From Bacillus sp. BP-3 (lineage in GTDB: Bacteria > Bacillota > Bacilli > Bacillales > Bacillaceae_G), in contig NZ_JAQOTJ010000001.1 in NCBI RefSeq assembly GCF_028401955.1, positions 1-64,000 on the forward strand: DNA of 64,000 nt. Reading direction: 5' to 3'. The translations under genes were made by a program, and so were the position numbers. Shown piece by piece: positions 55,266 through 64,000 of this stretch. The notes beneath the pieces were generated by a model that was given only the letters and a program-made list of their open reading frames with translations, did not search any database and was not told where the DNA came from. Positions within the stretch are counted from its first letter, which is position 1. Every line of letters begins with the position of its first letter.

Positions 55266-55400
55266 CGTAAACTTAAGAGCTGAGGTGGTAGTCACTGCTT
55301 AAAGGGTTAGGACCTCTCTGGACTAACTTTCCCCCGTGGTAGTGGAGCAAGCCAAATTGCAAATTAGTTTTCAATTCGAACAGTTAAATTAAATTAACAA
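55266..55400 (+). ncRNA. Candidate structured leader RNA of speD
   Basis: A GC-richer block (55275-55360) within AT-rich DNA, with possible stems including GTTAG/CTAAC (near 55308 and 55332), CACTGCTT with GGAGCAAG-type partners, and GTGGTAGT repeated at both ends of the block. No terminator U run is seen. I do not recognise it as a named riboswitch. Confidence 0.45.
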
Positions 55401-55414
55401 GGGGGAACTGTAGA

Positions 55415-55807
55415 ATGGATACTATGGATACTATGGGTCGTCACGTAATCGCGGAACTTTGGGATTGCGATTTCGACAAGCTTAATGATATGCCTTATAT
55501 TGAAAAATTATTTGTGGATGCAGCACTTCGAGCAGGCGCTGAAGTACGTGAGGTTGCTTTCCATAAATTTGCACCGCAAGGTGTAAGCGGAGTTGTAATT
55601 ATTTCTGAATCTCACTTAACAATTCATAGCTTTCCGGAGCATGGTTATGCAAGTATTGATGTATATACTTGTGGTGACCGCATTGATCCAAATGTTGCTG
55701 CAGAGTACATCGCTGAAGGTTTAGGCGCAAAAACGAGAGAGAGCATTGAACTTCCTCGCGGTACAGGTAGCTTCGAAATTAAGCAAAGAGAAACAAAAGC
55801 TCTTTAA
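55415..55807 (+). CDS. speD: S-adenosylmethionine decarboxylase proenzyme
   Basis: Makes decarboxylated SAM for spermidine synthesis. The 130-residue proenzyme should cleave itself before Ser66 ([16 protein letters not shown] region) to make the pyruvoyl cofactor. The N-terminus reads [10 protein letters not shown]: the nine bases ATGGATACT are repeated in tandem, giving three in-frame ATG codons. AAGGGGGAA serves the first. A long structured leader precedes it. Confidence 0.95.
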   Translation: MDTMDTMGRHVIAELWDCDFDKLNDMPYIEKLFVDAALRAGAEVREVAFHKFAPQGVSGVVIISESHLTIHSFPEHGYASIDVYTCGDRIDPNVAAEYIAEGLGAKTRESIELPRGTGSFEIKQRETKAL

Positions 55808-55832
55808 AAAAGAAGATAATTGATTTAAAATG

Positions 55833-55870
55833 TAAAGAGGTGTATAATACACCTCTTTTTAGTTTTTTTT
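55833..55870 (+). terminator. Terminator after speD
   Basis: AAAGAGGTGTAT pairs with ATACACCTCTTT, followed by a T-rich tract. Confidence 0.9.
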
Positions 55871-56007
55871 TATATCTATAATATAAGAAGAAATTTGTTT
55901 ATACATAAGTATATTTGATTAAGTGTTTATAATATAGAAGAGAAAATTCTTGTTTATAATGTTTTAGTTTTGTTAAGATAAAATTAAATTGTAAAGGAGT
56001 GAATGGA

Positions 56008-56469
56008 TTGCGTTGTCCATCCTGTTTTCACAATGGTACGAGAGTATTGGATTCACGTCCGGTTGACGAAGGGCGATCAATTCGCAGAAGAAGAGAGTGC
56101 GAAAGCTGTCTCAATCGATTTACAACATTTGAACGCGTCGAAGAGCCGCCGCTTATTGTTGTAAAGAAAGAAGGGACACGAGAAGAATTTAACAAAGAGA
56201 AAATTTTGCGTGGTTTAATTAAAGCGTGTGAAAAGCGACCTGTAACGTTAAAACAATTAGAAGAAATCACGCAACATGTAGAACGGGAATTGCGTAACTT
56301 AGGAATGTCAGAAGTAAAAAGCGATATGATTGGTGAAATGGTCATGGAAGCGCTTCGAGATATTGATGATGTTGCATATGTACGTTTTGCATCTGTTTAC
56401 CGACAATTTAAAGATTTGAACGTATTTATTGAAGAGTTGAAAGATATTCTTCAAAAAGAACGAAAATAA
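56008..56469 (+). CDS. nrdR: Transcription repressor NrdR
   Basis: Represses ribonucleotide reductase genes in response to dATP/ATP. The 153-residue protein has an N-terminal zinc ribbon (CPSC and CESC pairs) and an ATP-cone (about residues 49-139). I start at TTG 56008, 8 bases after GGAG, giving MRCPSC as in other Bacillus NrdR; the GTG at 55999 overlaps the ribosome site. Confidence 0.96.
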   Translation: MRCPSCFHNGTRVLDSRPVDEGRSIRRRRECESCLNRFTTFERVEEPPLIVVKKEGTREEFNKEKILRGLIKACEKRPVTLKQLEEITQHVERELRNLGMSEVKSDMIGEMVMEALRDIDDVAYVRFASVYRQFKDLNVFIEELKDILQKERK

Positions 56470-56504
56470 AAGAGCTAGAAGCGTAAGCTATTAGCTCTTT
56501 TTTC
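56467..56504 (+). terminator. Terminator after nrdR
   Basis: AAGAGCTA pairs with TAGCTCTT, followed by TTTT. Confidence 0.85.
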
Positions 56505-56549
56505 ACTCATAATGATAATAAGAATGGATGATAGAAAGGATTTGCAAGG

Positions 56550-57938
56550 ATGGAAAGACAGTCATGGATGGAACTGTTGCCAATTGACCGTTATAAAGTA
56601 AGTGCAAGGGGGCTGCTCAGCAACTATGATCGTAAAGTGCTGACAATGTTATATCAACCGCTAATTGGTAGTAAAGCTTTTAGCCTATATATGACGTTGT
56701 GGGGCGAGTTAGAGCAGGAGCGTTTATTTGGAAAAGAAAATACACATCATTCTATTATGGTAACAATGCAGATGCAGCTCCCGGAGATTTATGAAGAACG
56801 TCTAAAGTTAGAGGCGATTGGGCTTTTAAATGTGTATGTGAAAAAAGAAAAAGATATTCGCATGTTTATTTATGAGTTACGGCCACCGCTTATGCCAAAG
56901 CAATTTTTTGATGATATTGTATTAAGTATTTTTTTATATAACCGCTTAAGCAAGGCGAAATATAATCAAGTGAAGCAATATTTCTTAGAAGAAGAATTTG
57001 ACTTTGCTTCATATGAAAATGTAACACGATCTTTTAACGATGTGTTTGGTTCTTTTAATCCAGGACAAGTTGAGCATGCCAAGGAAGAACTGCTTATACC
57101 AAATGCAACTGTGATGCCGAGCAGAGCAGAGGGGAATGCGCCGCAAATTTGGAATGATTTCTTTGATTTTTCATTATTTGTAGAAGGATTATCCGCGCTT
57201 GTGCCGCGCAAAGCAATTACGGATCAGATGCGTGAATGTGTGATTATATTAGCTTACGTATACGGCATTGATCCGTTATCCATGCAAAATATTGTTCTTG
57301 GCGCTGTTACGGAGCATAATACAATTGATATGGAACGATTGCGAAAAGGTGCGCGTGATTGGTACCAATTTGAGAATGGACAGGCACTTCCTAAGTTCAG
57401 TGAGCGAACGCAGCCATTGCATGCACGGACAATGAAGGAGAAAGAACCGACAACACAAGAAGAGATGCTCATTAAACAGTTAGAGGAAATTTCACCAAGA
57501 GAGTTATTAAAAGAAATTTCGGGCGGGGCTGAACCGACGAAGGCTGATTTGCAAATTATTGAAGATGTGATGTTGAGTCAGAAATTAACGCCAGGTGTTG
57601 TAAATGTACTTATTTATTATGTAATGCTTCGTTCTGATATGAAGTTAGCGAAATCGTATGTAGAGAAAATTGCCGGACACTGGGCTCGTAAAAAAATTAC
57701 AACCGTAACGGAAGCGATGGGACTTGCGAAAGAGGAAAATCGCCAATATCAAGAATGGGCAGAAACAAAGAAAAAAGGAAAGACAACGAAGAAAACGGTT
57801 CGTAAAGAACTTGTACCAGACTGGTTAAAGGAACAAACAGAAGATAGCAAGCCATCACATCGTAGTGAAGAGCAAGGGAAATTAGAAGAAGAGCGTAAAA
57901 AGTTAGAGGAAGAGCTGAAAAAATATAAGCGAAACTAA
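56550..57938 (+). CDS. dnaB: Replication initiation and membrane attachment protein DnaB
   Basis: Firmicute-specific helicase co-loader (not the replicative helicase of the same name in E. coli). The 462-residue protein contains two DnaB/DnaD domains, with the YxxxIxxxW-like motif region near residues 380-395 (YVEKIAGHWARKKITTV), and a long charged coiled tail (KLEEERKKLEEELKKYK). It acts with DnaD and DnaI to load DnaC helicase at oriC. Directly followed by dnaI. Confidence 0.94.
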   Translation: MERQSWMELLPIDRYKVSARGLLSNYDRKVLTMLYQPLIGSKAFSLYMTLWGELEQERLFGKENTHHSIMVTMQMQLPEIYEERLKLEAIGLLNVYVKKEKDIRMFIYELRPPLMPKQFFDDIVLSIFLYNRLSKAKYNQVKQYFLEEEFDFASYENVTRSFNDVFGSFNPGQVEHAKEELLIPNATVMPSRAEGNAPQIWNDFFDFSLFVEGLSALVPRKAITDQMRECVIILAYVYGIDPLSMQNIVLGAVTEHNTIDMERLRKGARDWYQFENGQALPKFSERTQPLHARTMKEKEPTTQEEMLIKQLEEISPRELLKEISGGAEPTKADLQIIEDVMLSQKLTPGVVNVLIYYVMLRSDMKLAKSYVEKIAGHWARKKITTVTEAMGLAKEENRQYQEWAETKKKGKTTKKTVRKELVPDWLKEQTEDSKPSHRSEEQGKLEEERKKLEEELKKYKRN

Positions 57939-57967
57939 CAGAGGCGAGCTCCTTTTGAGGTGAAGAA

Positions 57968-58906
57968 ATGGAACCAATTCAAAATACATTTGCGAAGTTA
58001 ATGCAAAATGAAAATTTTAAGAATAGATATGAAGTATTAAAAGAAGAGGTAATGACGCATCCGCGTGTGAAAGCATTTATAGAAGAACATCAAGGTGAAG
58101 TAACAACGTCGATGATTGAGCGCAGCCTTGTGAAGCTATATGAGTACATTGGACAGAGCGTTGGATGTAAAGATTGCCCAAACTTAGAATCATGTAAAAA
58201 TATGATTCAAGGATACGAACCGAAGCTTATTATTCAAGGAAAGATGATTGATATTCAATATGATCGTTGCGTAAGAAAAGTGGCTTATGATGAACGGAAA
58301 AAGCATGAGAAATTGATTCAAAGTGTATATATGCCAAGCGATATTTTGCAAGCTTCGATGGAAAATTTAGATCCATCTGATTTAGAACCGCGTATTCAAG
58401 CGATTCGTGCTGCAAATGAATTTTTAAGTGAATATGAGGTAGGGAAAAAAGTGCAGGCACTCTATTTCTACGGATCATTTGGAGTAGGAAAAACATATCT
58501 TTTAGGGGCAATTGCCAATGAACTAGCACTGCGCAAAATTAGTTCTATGATTGTCTACTTACCAGAATTTTTGCGTGAAATTAAAAGTTCATTGCAAAAT
58601 AATACGATTAGCGAAAAAATTGATGCGGTAAAGCGTGTTCCGGTACTTATGTTAGATGATATTGGAGCGGAAGCGATGTCGAGCTTTGTGCGCGATGATG
58701 TACTTGGAGCGATTTTACAATTCCGTATGCTGGAGAACTTACCGACGTTTTTCACATCTAACTTTGATTTCAAACAATTGGAGCATCATTTAACGTATAC
58801 ACAGCGCGGAGAAGAAGAAGAAATGAAAGCAGCTCGCATTATGGAGCGTATTAAATATTTAGCGAAGCCGATTCCTATTGGCGGGAAAAACCGTAGGCAT
58901 ACGTAA
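57968..58906 (+). CDS. dnaI: Primosomal helicase loader DnaI
   Basis: AAA+ ATPase of 312 residues that loads the replicative helicase. N-terminal zinc domain with Cys67, 70, 76 and 101, Walker A GSFGVGKT at 169-176, Walker B VLMLDDIGAEA, and the sensor TSNFD. TTTTGAGGTGAAGAA precedes the ATG. Coupled to dnaB as in B. subtilis. Confidence 0.96.
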   Translation: MEPIQNTFAKLMQNENFKNRYEVLKEEVMTHPRVKAFIEEHQGEVTTSMIERSLVKLYEYIGQSVGCKDCPNLESCKNMIQGYEPKLIIQGKMIDIQYDRCVRKVAYDERKKHEKLIQSVYMPSDILQASMENLDPSDLEPRIQAIRAANEFLSEYEVGKKVQALYFYGSFGVGKTYLLGAIANELALRKISSMIVYLPEFLREIKSSLQNNTISEKIDAVKRVPVLMLDDIGAEAMSSFVRDDVLGAILQFRMLENLPTFFTSNFDFKQLEHHLTYTQRGEEEEMKAARIMERIKYLAKPIPIGGKNRRHT

Positions 58907-58936
58907 AGAGCAAGCAGTGAGCTTGCTCTTTTTTTT
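58905..58936 (+). terminator. Terminator after dnaI
   Basis: AAAGAGCAAGC pairs with GCTTGCTCTTT around AGTGA, then T run that blends into the TTTAT start of a bcr1 copy. Confidence 0.9.
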
Positions 58937-59213
58937 ATCCTGCTATTCGTGGGCAGTAATACTCCCACTTCAAAATTCGGCGAAAGCAATGTCCAGTTTC
59001 AGTGGCTACAATCTCCGGTCGTTTCGCCCTCTTGGACGAGGCAAAAAGCGCCTCTTTATCGGAGGCTCCAACGTCCTGCGATTCTGAGCGAGCCGCTTCC
59101 GCTTTTCTTCAGAAGTTAGGTGGGAGATAAACTGCTGGCATGCGCCCGATTGGTGAGGGCTGATAATCAGTGGAGGATGAAGAAAACCCCCACTGATTAA
59201 AGTTTCACTTTAT
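58934..59213 (+). repeat. bcr1 element, long composite form (280 bp)
   Basis: Perfect TTTAT at both ends (58934-58938 and 59209-59213). Carries CTCCCACTTC and GTTAGGTGGGAG arms, an inner segment of about 120 bp (CAGTTTCAGTGGCTACAATC ... AGCCGCTTCCGCTTTTCTTC) and the CAGTGGAGG/CCCCCACTG hairpin. Its right TTTAT contains the stop codon of the DUF4177 gene. Confidence 0.93.
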
Positions 59214-59407
59214 ATTGTTTGTTTTCGTTCGAAAATAAGTTCGAAATATGCAGCTGATCCAGTTCCTGCTGTACTAGGAGCAAAAATTTGTACGAAGCGC
59301 CAACCTTCTTTAGCATGTTCTGTAATAATTGTTTGATAATCTTCTTTTGGTTTAGATGCCATTAGACCGGATTTTAGTTCGACTTTTACAAATTTGTATT
59401 CGTACAT
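59210..59407 (-). CDS. DUF4177 domain protein
   Basis: A 65-residue single-domain protein with the DUF4177 pattern: [14 protein letters not shown], then [20 protein letters not shown], and a final strand [11 protein letters not shown]. Function unknown; related domains often occur in small secreted or cytosolic Bacillus proteins. AAAAGGAGCAAT precedes the ATG. The stop codon lies in the TTTAT end of the adjacent bcr1 copy. Confidence 0.85.
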   Translation of the reverse strand: MYEYKFVKVELKSGLMASKPKEDYQTIITEHAKEGWRFVQIFAPSTAGTGSAAYFELIFERKQTI

Positions 59408-59555
59408 ATTGTATTGCTCCTTTTAAAATCTTTTTAGAAAATTATACAATGAAAATGGCCTGTGAATATAAAAAAATCATATTAGCTTGTATCATTTTTT
59501 GTCCATCCCCCTAATATATATGGAAATAGCAAGAATTATAAAAGGGGGGACAAAA

Positions 59556-60437
59556 GTGATTGAAATCTGCTTCGAAGAAAAAAATGATGCTATTGTTATA
59601 TATAAAGAGCTTAAAAAAAGGACAGATCATATATATGAAGAAATAAGTATTTATTTGTACGAACAAATAGTAATTGTTCATATACCAATACAAGAGTCTC
59701 GATATATTGATAAGGTGGTCATTCCTGTATTTATACAATATATTATCAACACAAAACAAGATGAATGGATAAGTGCGATTTTAAAAGATAAATTTTATTA
59801 TGAAGAGCGAGAAGAACGAAACCAAATTTTACATATGGCTCATTCTATTTTAAAAGGGAAACGAAAAGGATTAATTGATGCACCTTCGAAAGAAAGAGGG
59901 AGAGAATTGGTGCTTTCGTCTTTACAAGGTTGGATGCATGATACGATGTCTTTTTCGTTTGGAGCATATATTCGTTTTCGTTTGAGAAAGTATAATGAAT
60001 TTTTATATCGAACGGCGGAGATGGCGATCGATGAATATAAGTTAGAACAAGAGTATCAAATGTTCGTAGAAACACTTCGCCAACAAGTAAGCAGCCGAAA
60101 ATCACGTTTGTCTTGCTTGCATCTCGTGTTTAATGACAGTTGTATCTTTTATGATGAAAAGGGGCGACGTTTAAAAGAAGAAAAACTTGTTCAGTATATA
60201 GAGGAAGAATTACTCTCTCAAAAAGGTGTATATATTGATCCGAATGTTATGGCACCGCTTCTGTCAATCGCGCCTGAAAAAATTCATCTGTATGTGAAGG
60301 AACAAGATCATAATATGATTGTAACGATTCAAAATGTATTTCAAGAGAGAGTGCAGTTATATGCGCTTCATGAGTTTGAAAAGAATGTGACAAAATTTAA
60401 AAATAGAGGGAACGCTCTTGATTTTCTAAATTTTTGA
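59556..60437 (+). CDS. ytxC: Sporulation protein YtxC
   Basis: A 293-residue protein matching the YtxC family, found between dnaI and thrS in spore formers. Mixed helices and strands, a basic segment (AHSILKGKRKGLI) and a SFSFGAYIRFRLRKYNEFL block. Starts at GTG behind AAAGGGGGGACAAAA; a longer frame from 59487 has no site. The biochemical role is not known. Confidence 0.88.
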   Translation: MIEICFEEKNDAIVIYKELKKRTDHIYEEISIYLYEQIVIVHIPIQESRYIDKVVIPVFIQYIINTKQDEWISAILKDKFYYEEREERNQILHMAHSILKGKRKGLIDAPSKERGRELVLSSLQGWMHDTMSFSFGAYIRFRLRKYNEFLYRTAEMAIDEYKLEQEYQMFVETLRQQVSSRKSRLSCLHLVFNDSCIFYDEKGRRLKEEKLVQYIEEELLSQKGVYIDPNVMAPLLSIAPEKIHLYVKEQDHNMIVTIQNVFQERVQLYALHEFEKNVTKFKNRGNALDFLNF

Positions 60438-60477
60438 GCATATAATTACGTACATACACGAGAATACATCAAAATGT

Positions 60478-60716
60478 TACGATGAGGACATGAGTAGTTA
60501 TCTACGATTCGCAGAGAGAGAAGCCTTAGGGTGTGAGCTTCTTAATACGAGATTATTACTTACCACCTCTGAACTTCAGCAGTGAACGAATGTCTAGTAA
60601 TTGCTGACGGCAAGTGCCGTTATCATGAACTTGAGCAGTTAACAATGTGTTAACTGGAACAAGGGTGGAACCGCGAATTCAACACTCGTCCCTTTTTATA
60701 GGGATGGGTGTTTTTT
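60478..60716 (+). ncRNA. T-box leader of thrS
   Basis: Transcription attenuator sensing uncharged tRNA-Thr. The T-box sequence AGGGTGGAACCGCG is at 60662-60675. The terminator pairs AACACTCGTCCCT (60681-60693) with AGGGATGGGTGTT (60700-60712), followed by TTTTATTTT. The Stem I specifier loop contains TACCACCTCTGAAC (60561-60574), with a Thr codon ACC as the likely specifier. Confidence 0.95.
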
Positions 60717-60746
60717 ATTTTGACTATGAAAAAGGAGTGATTAAAG

Positions 60747-62678
60747 ATGGCAGATGTAGTAAAAATTACATTTCCAGACGGAGCTGTGAAGGAATTTCCA
60801 AAAGGAACAACAACTGAAGATATTGCTGCTTCTATTAGCCCTGGCTTAAAGAAAAAAGCGATTGCAGGGAAATTAAATGAGGAAATGGTAGACTTACTTA
60901 CACCGATTGAGCAAGATGGTGCAATTTCTATCATTACATTAGATTCTGAAGATGGGCTATACATTTTACGCCACTCAACAGCTCACTTATTATCGCAAGC
61001 ATTAAAGCGTTTATATAAAGATGTGAAGCTTGGAATTGGGCCTGTAATTGAAAACGGCTTCTACTATGATATCGATATGGAATACGCGATTACAGTTGAA
61101 GATTTCCCAAAAATCGAAAAAGAAATGCAAAAGATTGTGAACGAGAACTTAGAAATCGTTCGTCATGAAGTACCGCGTGCGGAAGCACTTCGTCGTTATG
61201 AAGAAATTGGCGATGAACTAAAATTAGAACTAATTAACGATCTTCCAGAAGATGCGGTTATTTCAATTTATGAACAAGGCGAATTCTTCGACCTTTGCCG
61301 CGGTATTCACCTTCCGTCTACAGGGAAAATTAAAGTGTTTAAATTGTTAAGCGTGGCAGGTGCTTACTGGCGCGGCGATAGCAACAACAAAATGTTACAA
61401 CGTATTTACGGTACTGCATTCGTGAAAAAAGCAGAATTAGATGAGCACTTACGTATGCTTGAAGAAGCGAAAGAGCGTGACCATCGTAAATTAGGTAAAG
61501 AGTTAAAACTATTTACAAATAGCCAAAAAGTAGGACAAGGCTTACCGCTTTGGTTACCAAAAGGTGCAACAATCCGTCGTATTATTGAGCGTTACATTGT
61601 TGATAAAGAAGTAAGCTTAGGATATGACCACGTATATACTCCAGTATTAGGAAGCCGAGACCTTTATGAAACTTCTGGTCACTGGAATCACTACCGAGAT
61701 GGCATGTTCCCATCAATGGAAATGGATAATGAAGAATTAGTACTTCGTCCGATGAACTGCCCTCACCATATGATGGTGTATAGAAACGATATCCACAGCT
61801 ACCGTGAGTTACCAATCCGTATTGCGGAGCTTGGAACAATGCACCGTTATGAAATGTCTGGTGCTCTATCTGGATTACAGCGTGTTCGCGGGATGACTTT
61901 AAATGATGCGCACATTTTCGTACGCCCAGACCAAATTAAAGAAGAGTTCAAACGAGTTGTAAATTTAACTTTAGAGGTATACAAAGACTTCGATTTAGAA
62001 GATTATTCATTCCGTTTATCTTATCGTGATCCAGCAGATACTGAAAAGTACTATGATGACGATGAAATGTGGGGAAAAGCACAATCAATGTTAAAAGAAG
62101 CTATGGATGAAATGGGTCTTGAGTACTATGAAGCAGAAGGTGAAGCGGCATTCTACGGTCCGAAACTTGACGTGCAAGTTCGTACTGCGCTTGGAAAAGA
62201 CGAAACACTTTCAACTATACAACTAGACTTCTTACTTCCAGAACGATTTGAGTTAACTTACATCGGTGAAGATGGTAAGCATCATCGCCCAGTTGTTATT
62301 CACCGCGGTGTTGTATCAACTATGGAACGCTTTGTTGCCTTCTTAATCGAAGAGTACAAAGGTGCATTCCCAACATGGTTAGCGCCGGTTCAAGTACAAG
62401 TAATTCCAGTTTCTCCGCAAGTACATTTAGACTACGCGAAGAAAGTACAAGAAGAATTACAACGTGCTGGCATTCGTGTTGAAGTGGATACTCGTGACGA
62501 GAAAATTGGTTACAAAATCCGCGAGGCGCAAATGCAAAAGATTCCGTATATGCTTGTAGTAGGTGACAATGAAGTTGCTGAAACTGGTGTAAACGTCCGT
62601 AAATACGGCGAACAAAAATCAGAAACAATCTCATTAGATGCTTTCGTTGACCTAATTAAAGTTGAAGGAAAACGATAA
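60747..62678 (+). CDS. thrS: Threonyl-tRNA synthetase
   Basis: Class II synthetase of 643 residues. In order: TGS domain (about 1-63), second editing domain with [10 protein letters not shown] (about 70-240), catalytic core with zinc-binding Cys338 in NCPHHMMVY, and an anticodon-binding end. AAAAAGGAGTGATTAAAG precedes the ATG. Controlled by the T-box just upstream. Confidence 0.98.
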   Translation: MADVVKITFPDGAVKEFPKGTTTEDIAASISPGLKKKAIAGKLNEEMVDLLTPIEQDGAISIITLDSEDGLYILRHSTAHLLSQALKRLYKDVKLGIGPVIENGFYYDIDMEYAITVEDFPKIEKEMQKIVNENLEIVRHEVPRAEALRRYEEIGDELKLELINDLPEDAVISIYEQGEFFDLCRGIHLPSTGKIKVFKLLSVAGAYWRGDSNNKMLQRIYGTAFVKKAELDEHLRMLEEAKERDHRKLGKELKLFTNSQKVGQGLPLWLPKGATIRRIIERYIVDKEVSLGYDHVYTPVLGSRDLYETSGHWNHYRDGMFPSMEMDNEELVLRPMNCPHHMMVYRNDIHSYRELPIRIAELGTMHRYEMSGALSGLQRVRGMTLNDAHIFVRPDQIKEEFKRVVNLTLEVYKDFDLEDYSFRLSYRDPADTEKYYDDDEMWGKAQSMLKEAMDEMGLEYYEAEGEAAFYGPKLDVQVRTALGKDETLSTIQLDFLLPERFELTYIGEDGKHHRPVVIHRGVVSTMERFVAFLIEEYKGAFPTWLAPVQVQVIPVSPQVHLDYAKKVQEELQRAGIRVEVDTRDEKIGYKIREAQMQKIPYMLVVGDNEVAETGVNVRKYGEQKSETISLDAFVDLIKVEGKR

Positions 62679-62682
62679 GAAA

Positions 62683-62710
62683 AAGTCGCGGCTTGCCCGC
62701 GGCTTTTTTG
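62683..62710 (+). terminator. Terminator after thrS
   Basis: AGTCGCGG pairs with CCGCGGCT around CTTGC, followed by TTTTT. Confidence 0.9.
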
Positions 62711-62822
62711 TGTACTTTGAATTGGTAATAAGAACCAGAGTTCGCTTTATATAAAAAACTGTTGCATGTATTCATTTTGTTTGTTACAATATTTTTTGTT
62801 GCTACTTAAGAAGTTTGACTTC

Positions 62823-62851
62823 TTGACACGCAGCATGTCCTATGGTAAAAT
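62823..62851 (+). promoter_or_regulatory. Sigma-A promoter of the infC operon
   Basis: TTGACA (62823-62828), 17 bases, TAAAAT (62846-62851). Confidence 0.8.
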
Positions 62852-62857
62852 CATCAA

Positions 62858-62994
62858 GGATAATAGAATACGGATTTGTGGAACAAGTAGAAGCACCCGC
62901 TTCTCACCTGATTGACGCGAAAGCAGTTGGCAGGTAAGTATTTCTTACTAGAGATATTATAAGTGTGGGTGTCATATGCCCGCACTTTTTTGTT
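62858..62994 (+). ncRNA. L20 autoregulatory leader of infC-rpmI-rplT
   Basis: Placed as the known Bacillus L20 leader, in which ribosomal protein L20 stabilises a terminator. AGTGTGGG (62962-62969) pairs with CCCGCACT (62979-62986), followed by TTTTTTG; upstream arms such as AGAAGC/GCTTCT and ACCTG/CAGGT can form the L20-binding fold. Confidence 0.8.
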
Positions 62995-63047
62995 TGGGTT
63001 CTTCCTTCCCAAAACGTATTCCCATAAAACCTTGGAGGTGGCTTACT

Positions 63048-63563
63048 ATTAGCAAGGACATGATGATTAACGAGCAAATTCGTGCACGTGAAGTACGTTT
63101 AGTTGGTGCAAATGGTGATCAACTTGGAATTAAGTCTCGTCAAGAAGCATTAGATATGGCTGCAAACGTAAATCTTGATCTAGTATTAGTTGCTCCAAAT
63201 GCGAAACCACCAGTATGCCGTATTATGGACTACGGAAAATTCCGCTTTGAGCAACAAAAGAAAGAAAAAGAGCAGCGTAAAAATCAAAAAATCATTAGTA
63301 TGAAAGAAGTTCGTTTAAGTCCAACAATTGATGAACATGACTTTAACACAAAACTTCGCAATGCTATTAAATTCTTAGAGAAAGGCGACAAAGTTAAAGC
63401 GTCTATTCGCTTTAAAGGTCGTGCTATTACTCATAAAGAAATCGGTCAACGTGTTTTAGATCGCTTCTCTGAAGCTTGTGCTGAAGTTAGTACAATTGAA
63501 TCTAAGCCAAAAATGGAAGGACGCAGTATGTTCTTAGTTTTAGCACCGAAAAATGATAAGTAA
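63048..63563 (+). CDS. infC: Translation initiation factor IF-3
   Basis: Keeps ribosome subunits apart and checks the start codon. The 171-residue protein begins at ATT (63048-63050), the rare start used by infC for self-control, behind TTGGAGGTGG. N-domain with [14 protein letters not shown], Lys-rich linker ([16 protein letters not shown]), and C-domain with [15 protein letters not shown] longer frame from 62976 begins inside the leader terminator and is rejected. Confidence 0.97.
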   Translation: MSKDMMINEQIRAREVRLVGANGDQLGIKSRQEALDMAANVNLDLVLVAPNAKPPVCRIMDYGKFRFEQQKKEKEQRKNQKIISMKEVRLSPTIDEHDFNTKLRNAIKFLEKGDKVKASIRFKGRAITHKEIGQRVLDRFSEACAEVSTIESKPKMEGRSMFLVLAPKNDK

Positions 63564-63584
63564 TAAATAGAGGAGGAAATCACT

Positions 63585-63782
63585 ATGCCTAAACAGAAAA
63601 CTCACCGCGGCGCTGCAAAGCGTTTCAAAAAAACAGGATCTGGTAAACTAAAGCGTTCTCACGCTTACACAAGCCACTTATTCGCTAACAAATCTACAAA
63701 AGCTAAACGTAAATTACGTAAAGCTGGTGTAGTAAGCGCTGGTGACTTCAAACGTATTCGTCAAATGCTTGACAACATGTAA
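63585..63782 (+). CDS. rpmI: Ribosomal protein L35
   Basis: A 65-residue basic protein of the large subunit; opens [20 protein letters not shown] and ends [23 protein letters not shown] precedes the ATG. Second gene of the infC operon. Confidence 0.99.
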   Translation: MPKQKTHRGAAKRFKKTGSGKLKRSHAYTSHLFANKSTKAKRKLRKAGVVSAGDFKRIRQMLDNM

Positions 63783-63810
63783 TTTATATTTTGTTCAGAT
63801 AGATATCTAG

Positions 63811-64000
<190 letters not shown>

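Noticed and set aside
58878-59087. 69-codon frame after dnaI
   Set aside because: Overlaps the dnaI end, its terminator and bcr1; shadow of repeats.
62976-63047. Upstream start for infC
   Set aside because: It would begin in the terminator of the L20 leader; the ATT start with its ribosome site is the known infC pattern.

Overview
The window is a chromosomal segment of a Bacillus cereus-group bacterium. Three things point there. The gene order matches the Bacillus subtilis yt- region (ytdI, ytfI, ytfJ, tpx, ytxK, ackA ... dnaE, ytsJ, accDA, pfkA, pyk ... citZ, icd, mdh, phoPR, polA, mutM ... thrS, infC, rpmI, rplT). The DNA is AT-rich with strong GGAGG ribosome sites. At least nine full or partial copies of a repeat bounded by TTTAT match bcr1, which is known only from the B. 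cereus group. I cannot name the species from sequence alone.

Layout. Positions 1-9,000 hold an IS1182-type transposase fragment, NAD kinase, spore protein genes (ytfI, ytfJ), thiol peroxidase, ytxK, acetate kinase, a Nudix pseudogene, and a gene-poor accessory stretch (7,965-8,959) full of hairpin repeats. Positions 9,000-20,000 hold argGH behind two ARG boxes and a patch of lineage-specific genes: a metzincin-like lipoprotein, a universal stress protein, an SDR lacking the catalytic Tyr, alanine dehydrogenase, a decapitated TetR gene, a cupin and an ECF sigma/anti-sigma module. Positions 20,000-27,400 carry a prolidase-like peptidase, ytkL, ytoI, nat, ytpI, nrnA and the sporulation pair ytrHI.

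Positions 27,400-46,000 are the central-metabolism block: DNA polymerase III alpha (DnaE), malic enzyme with a linked FadR-type regulator, the carboxyltransferase half of acetyl-CoA carboxylase, phosphofructokinase and pyruvate kinase, then citrate synthase, isocitrate dehydrogenase and malate dehydrogenase. Positions 46,000-64,000 hold the PhoPR two-component system, DNA polymerase I with MutM, CoaE, gluconeogenic GapB under CcpN-like operators, SpeD, NrdR, the replication-restart pair DnaB-DnaI, YtxC, T-box controlled ThrS, and the IF3-L35-L20 operon with its leader.

No CRISPR array, tRNA, rRNA, prophage or obvious defence system is visible. The most interesting signals are non-coding. bcr1 copies end exactly on the stop codon of three separate genes in the same phase and orientation. 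A long bcr1 form carries an extra 120-bp repeat at one fixed point. Undescribed candidate RNA structures lie upstream of citZ, speD, polA and accD, and a triplicated hairpin repeat lies at 7,981-8,400.
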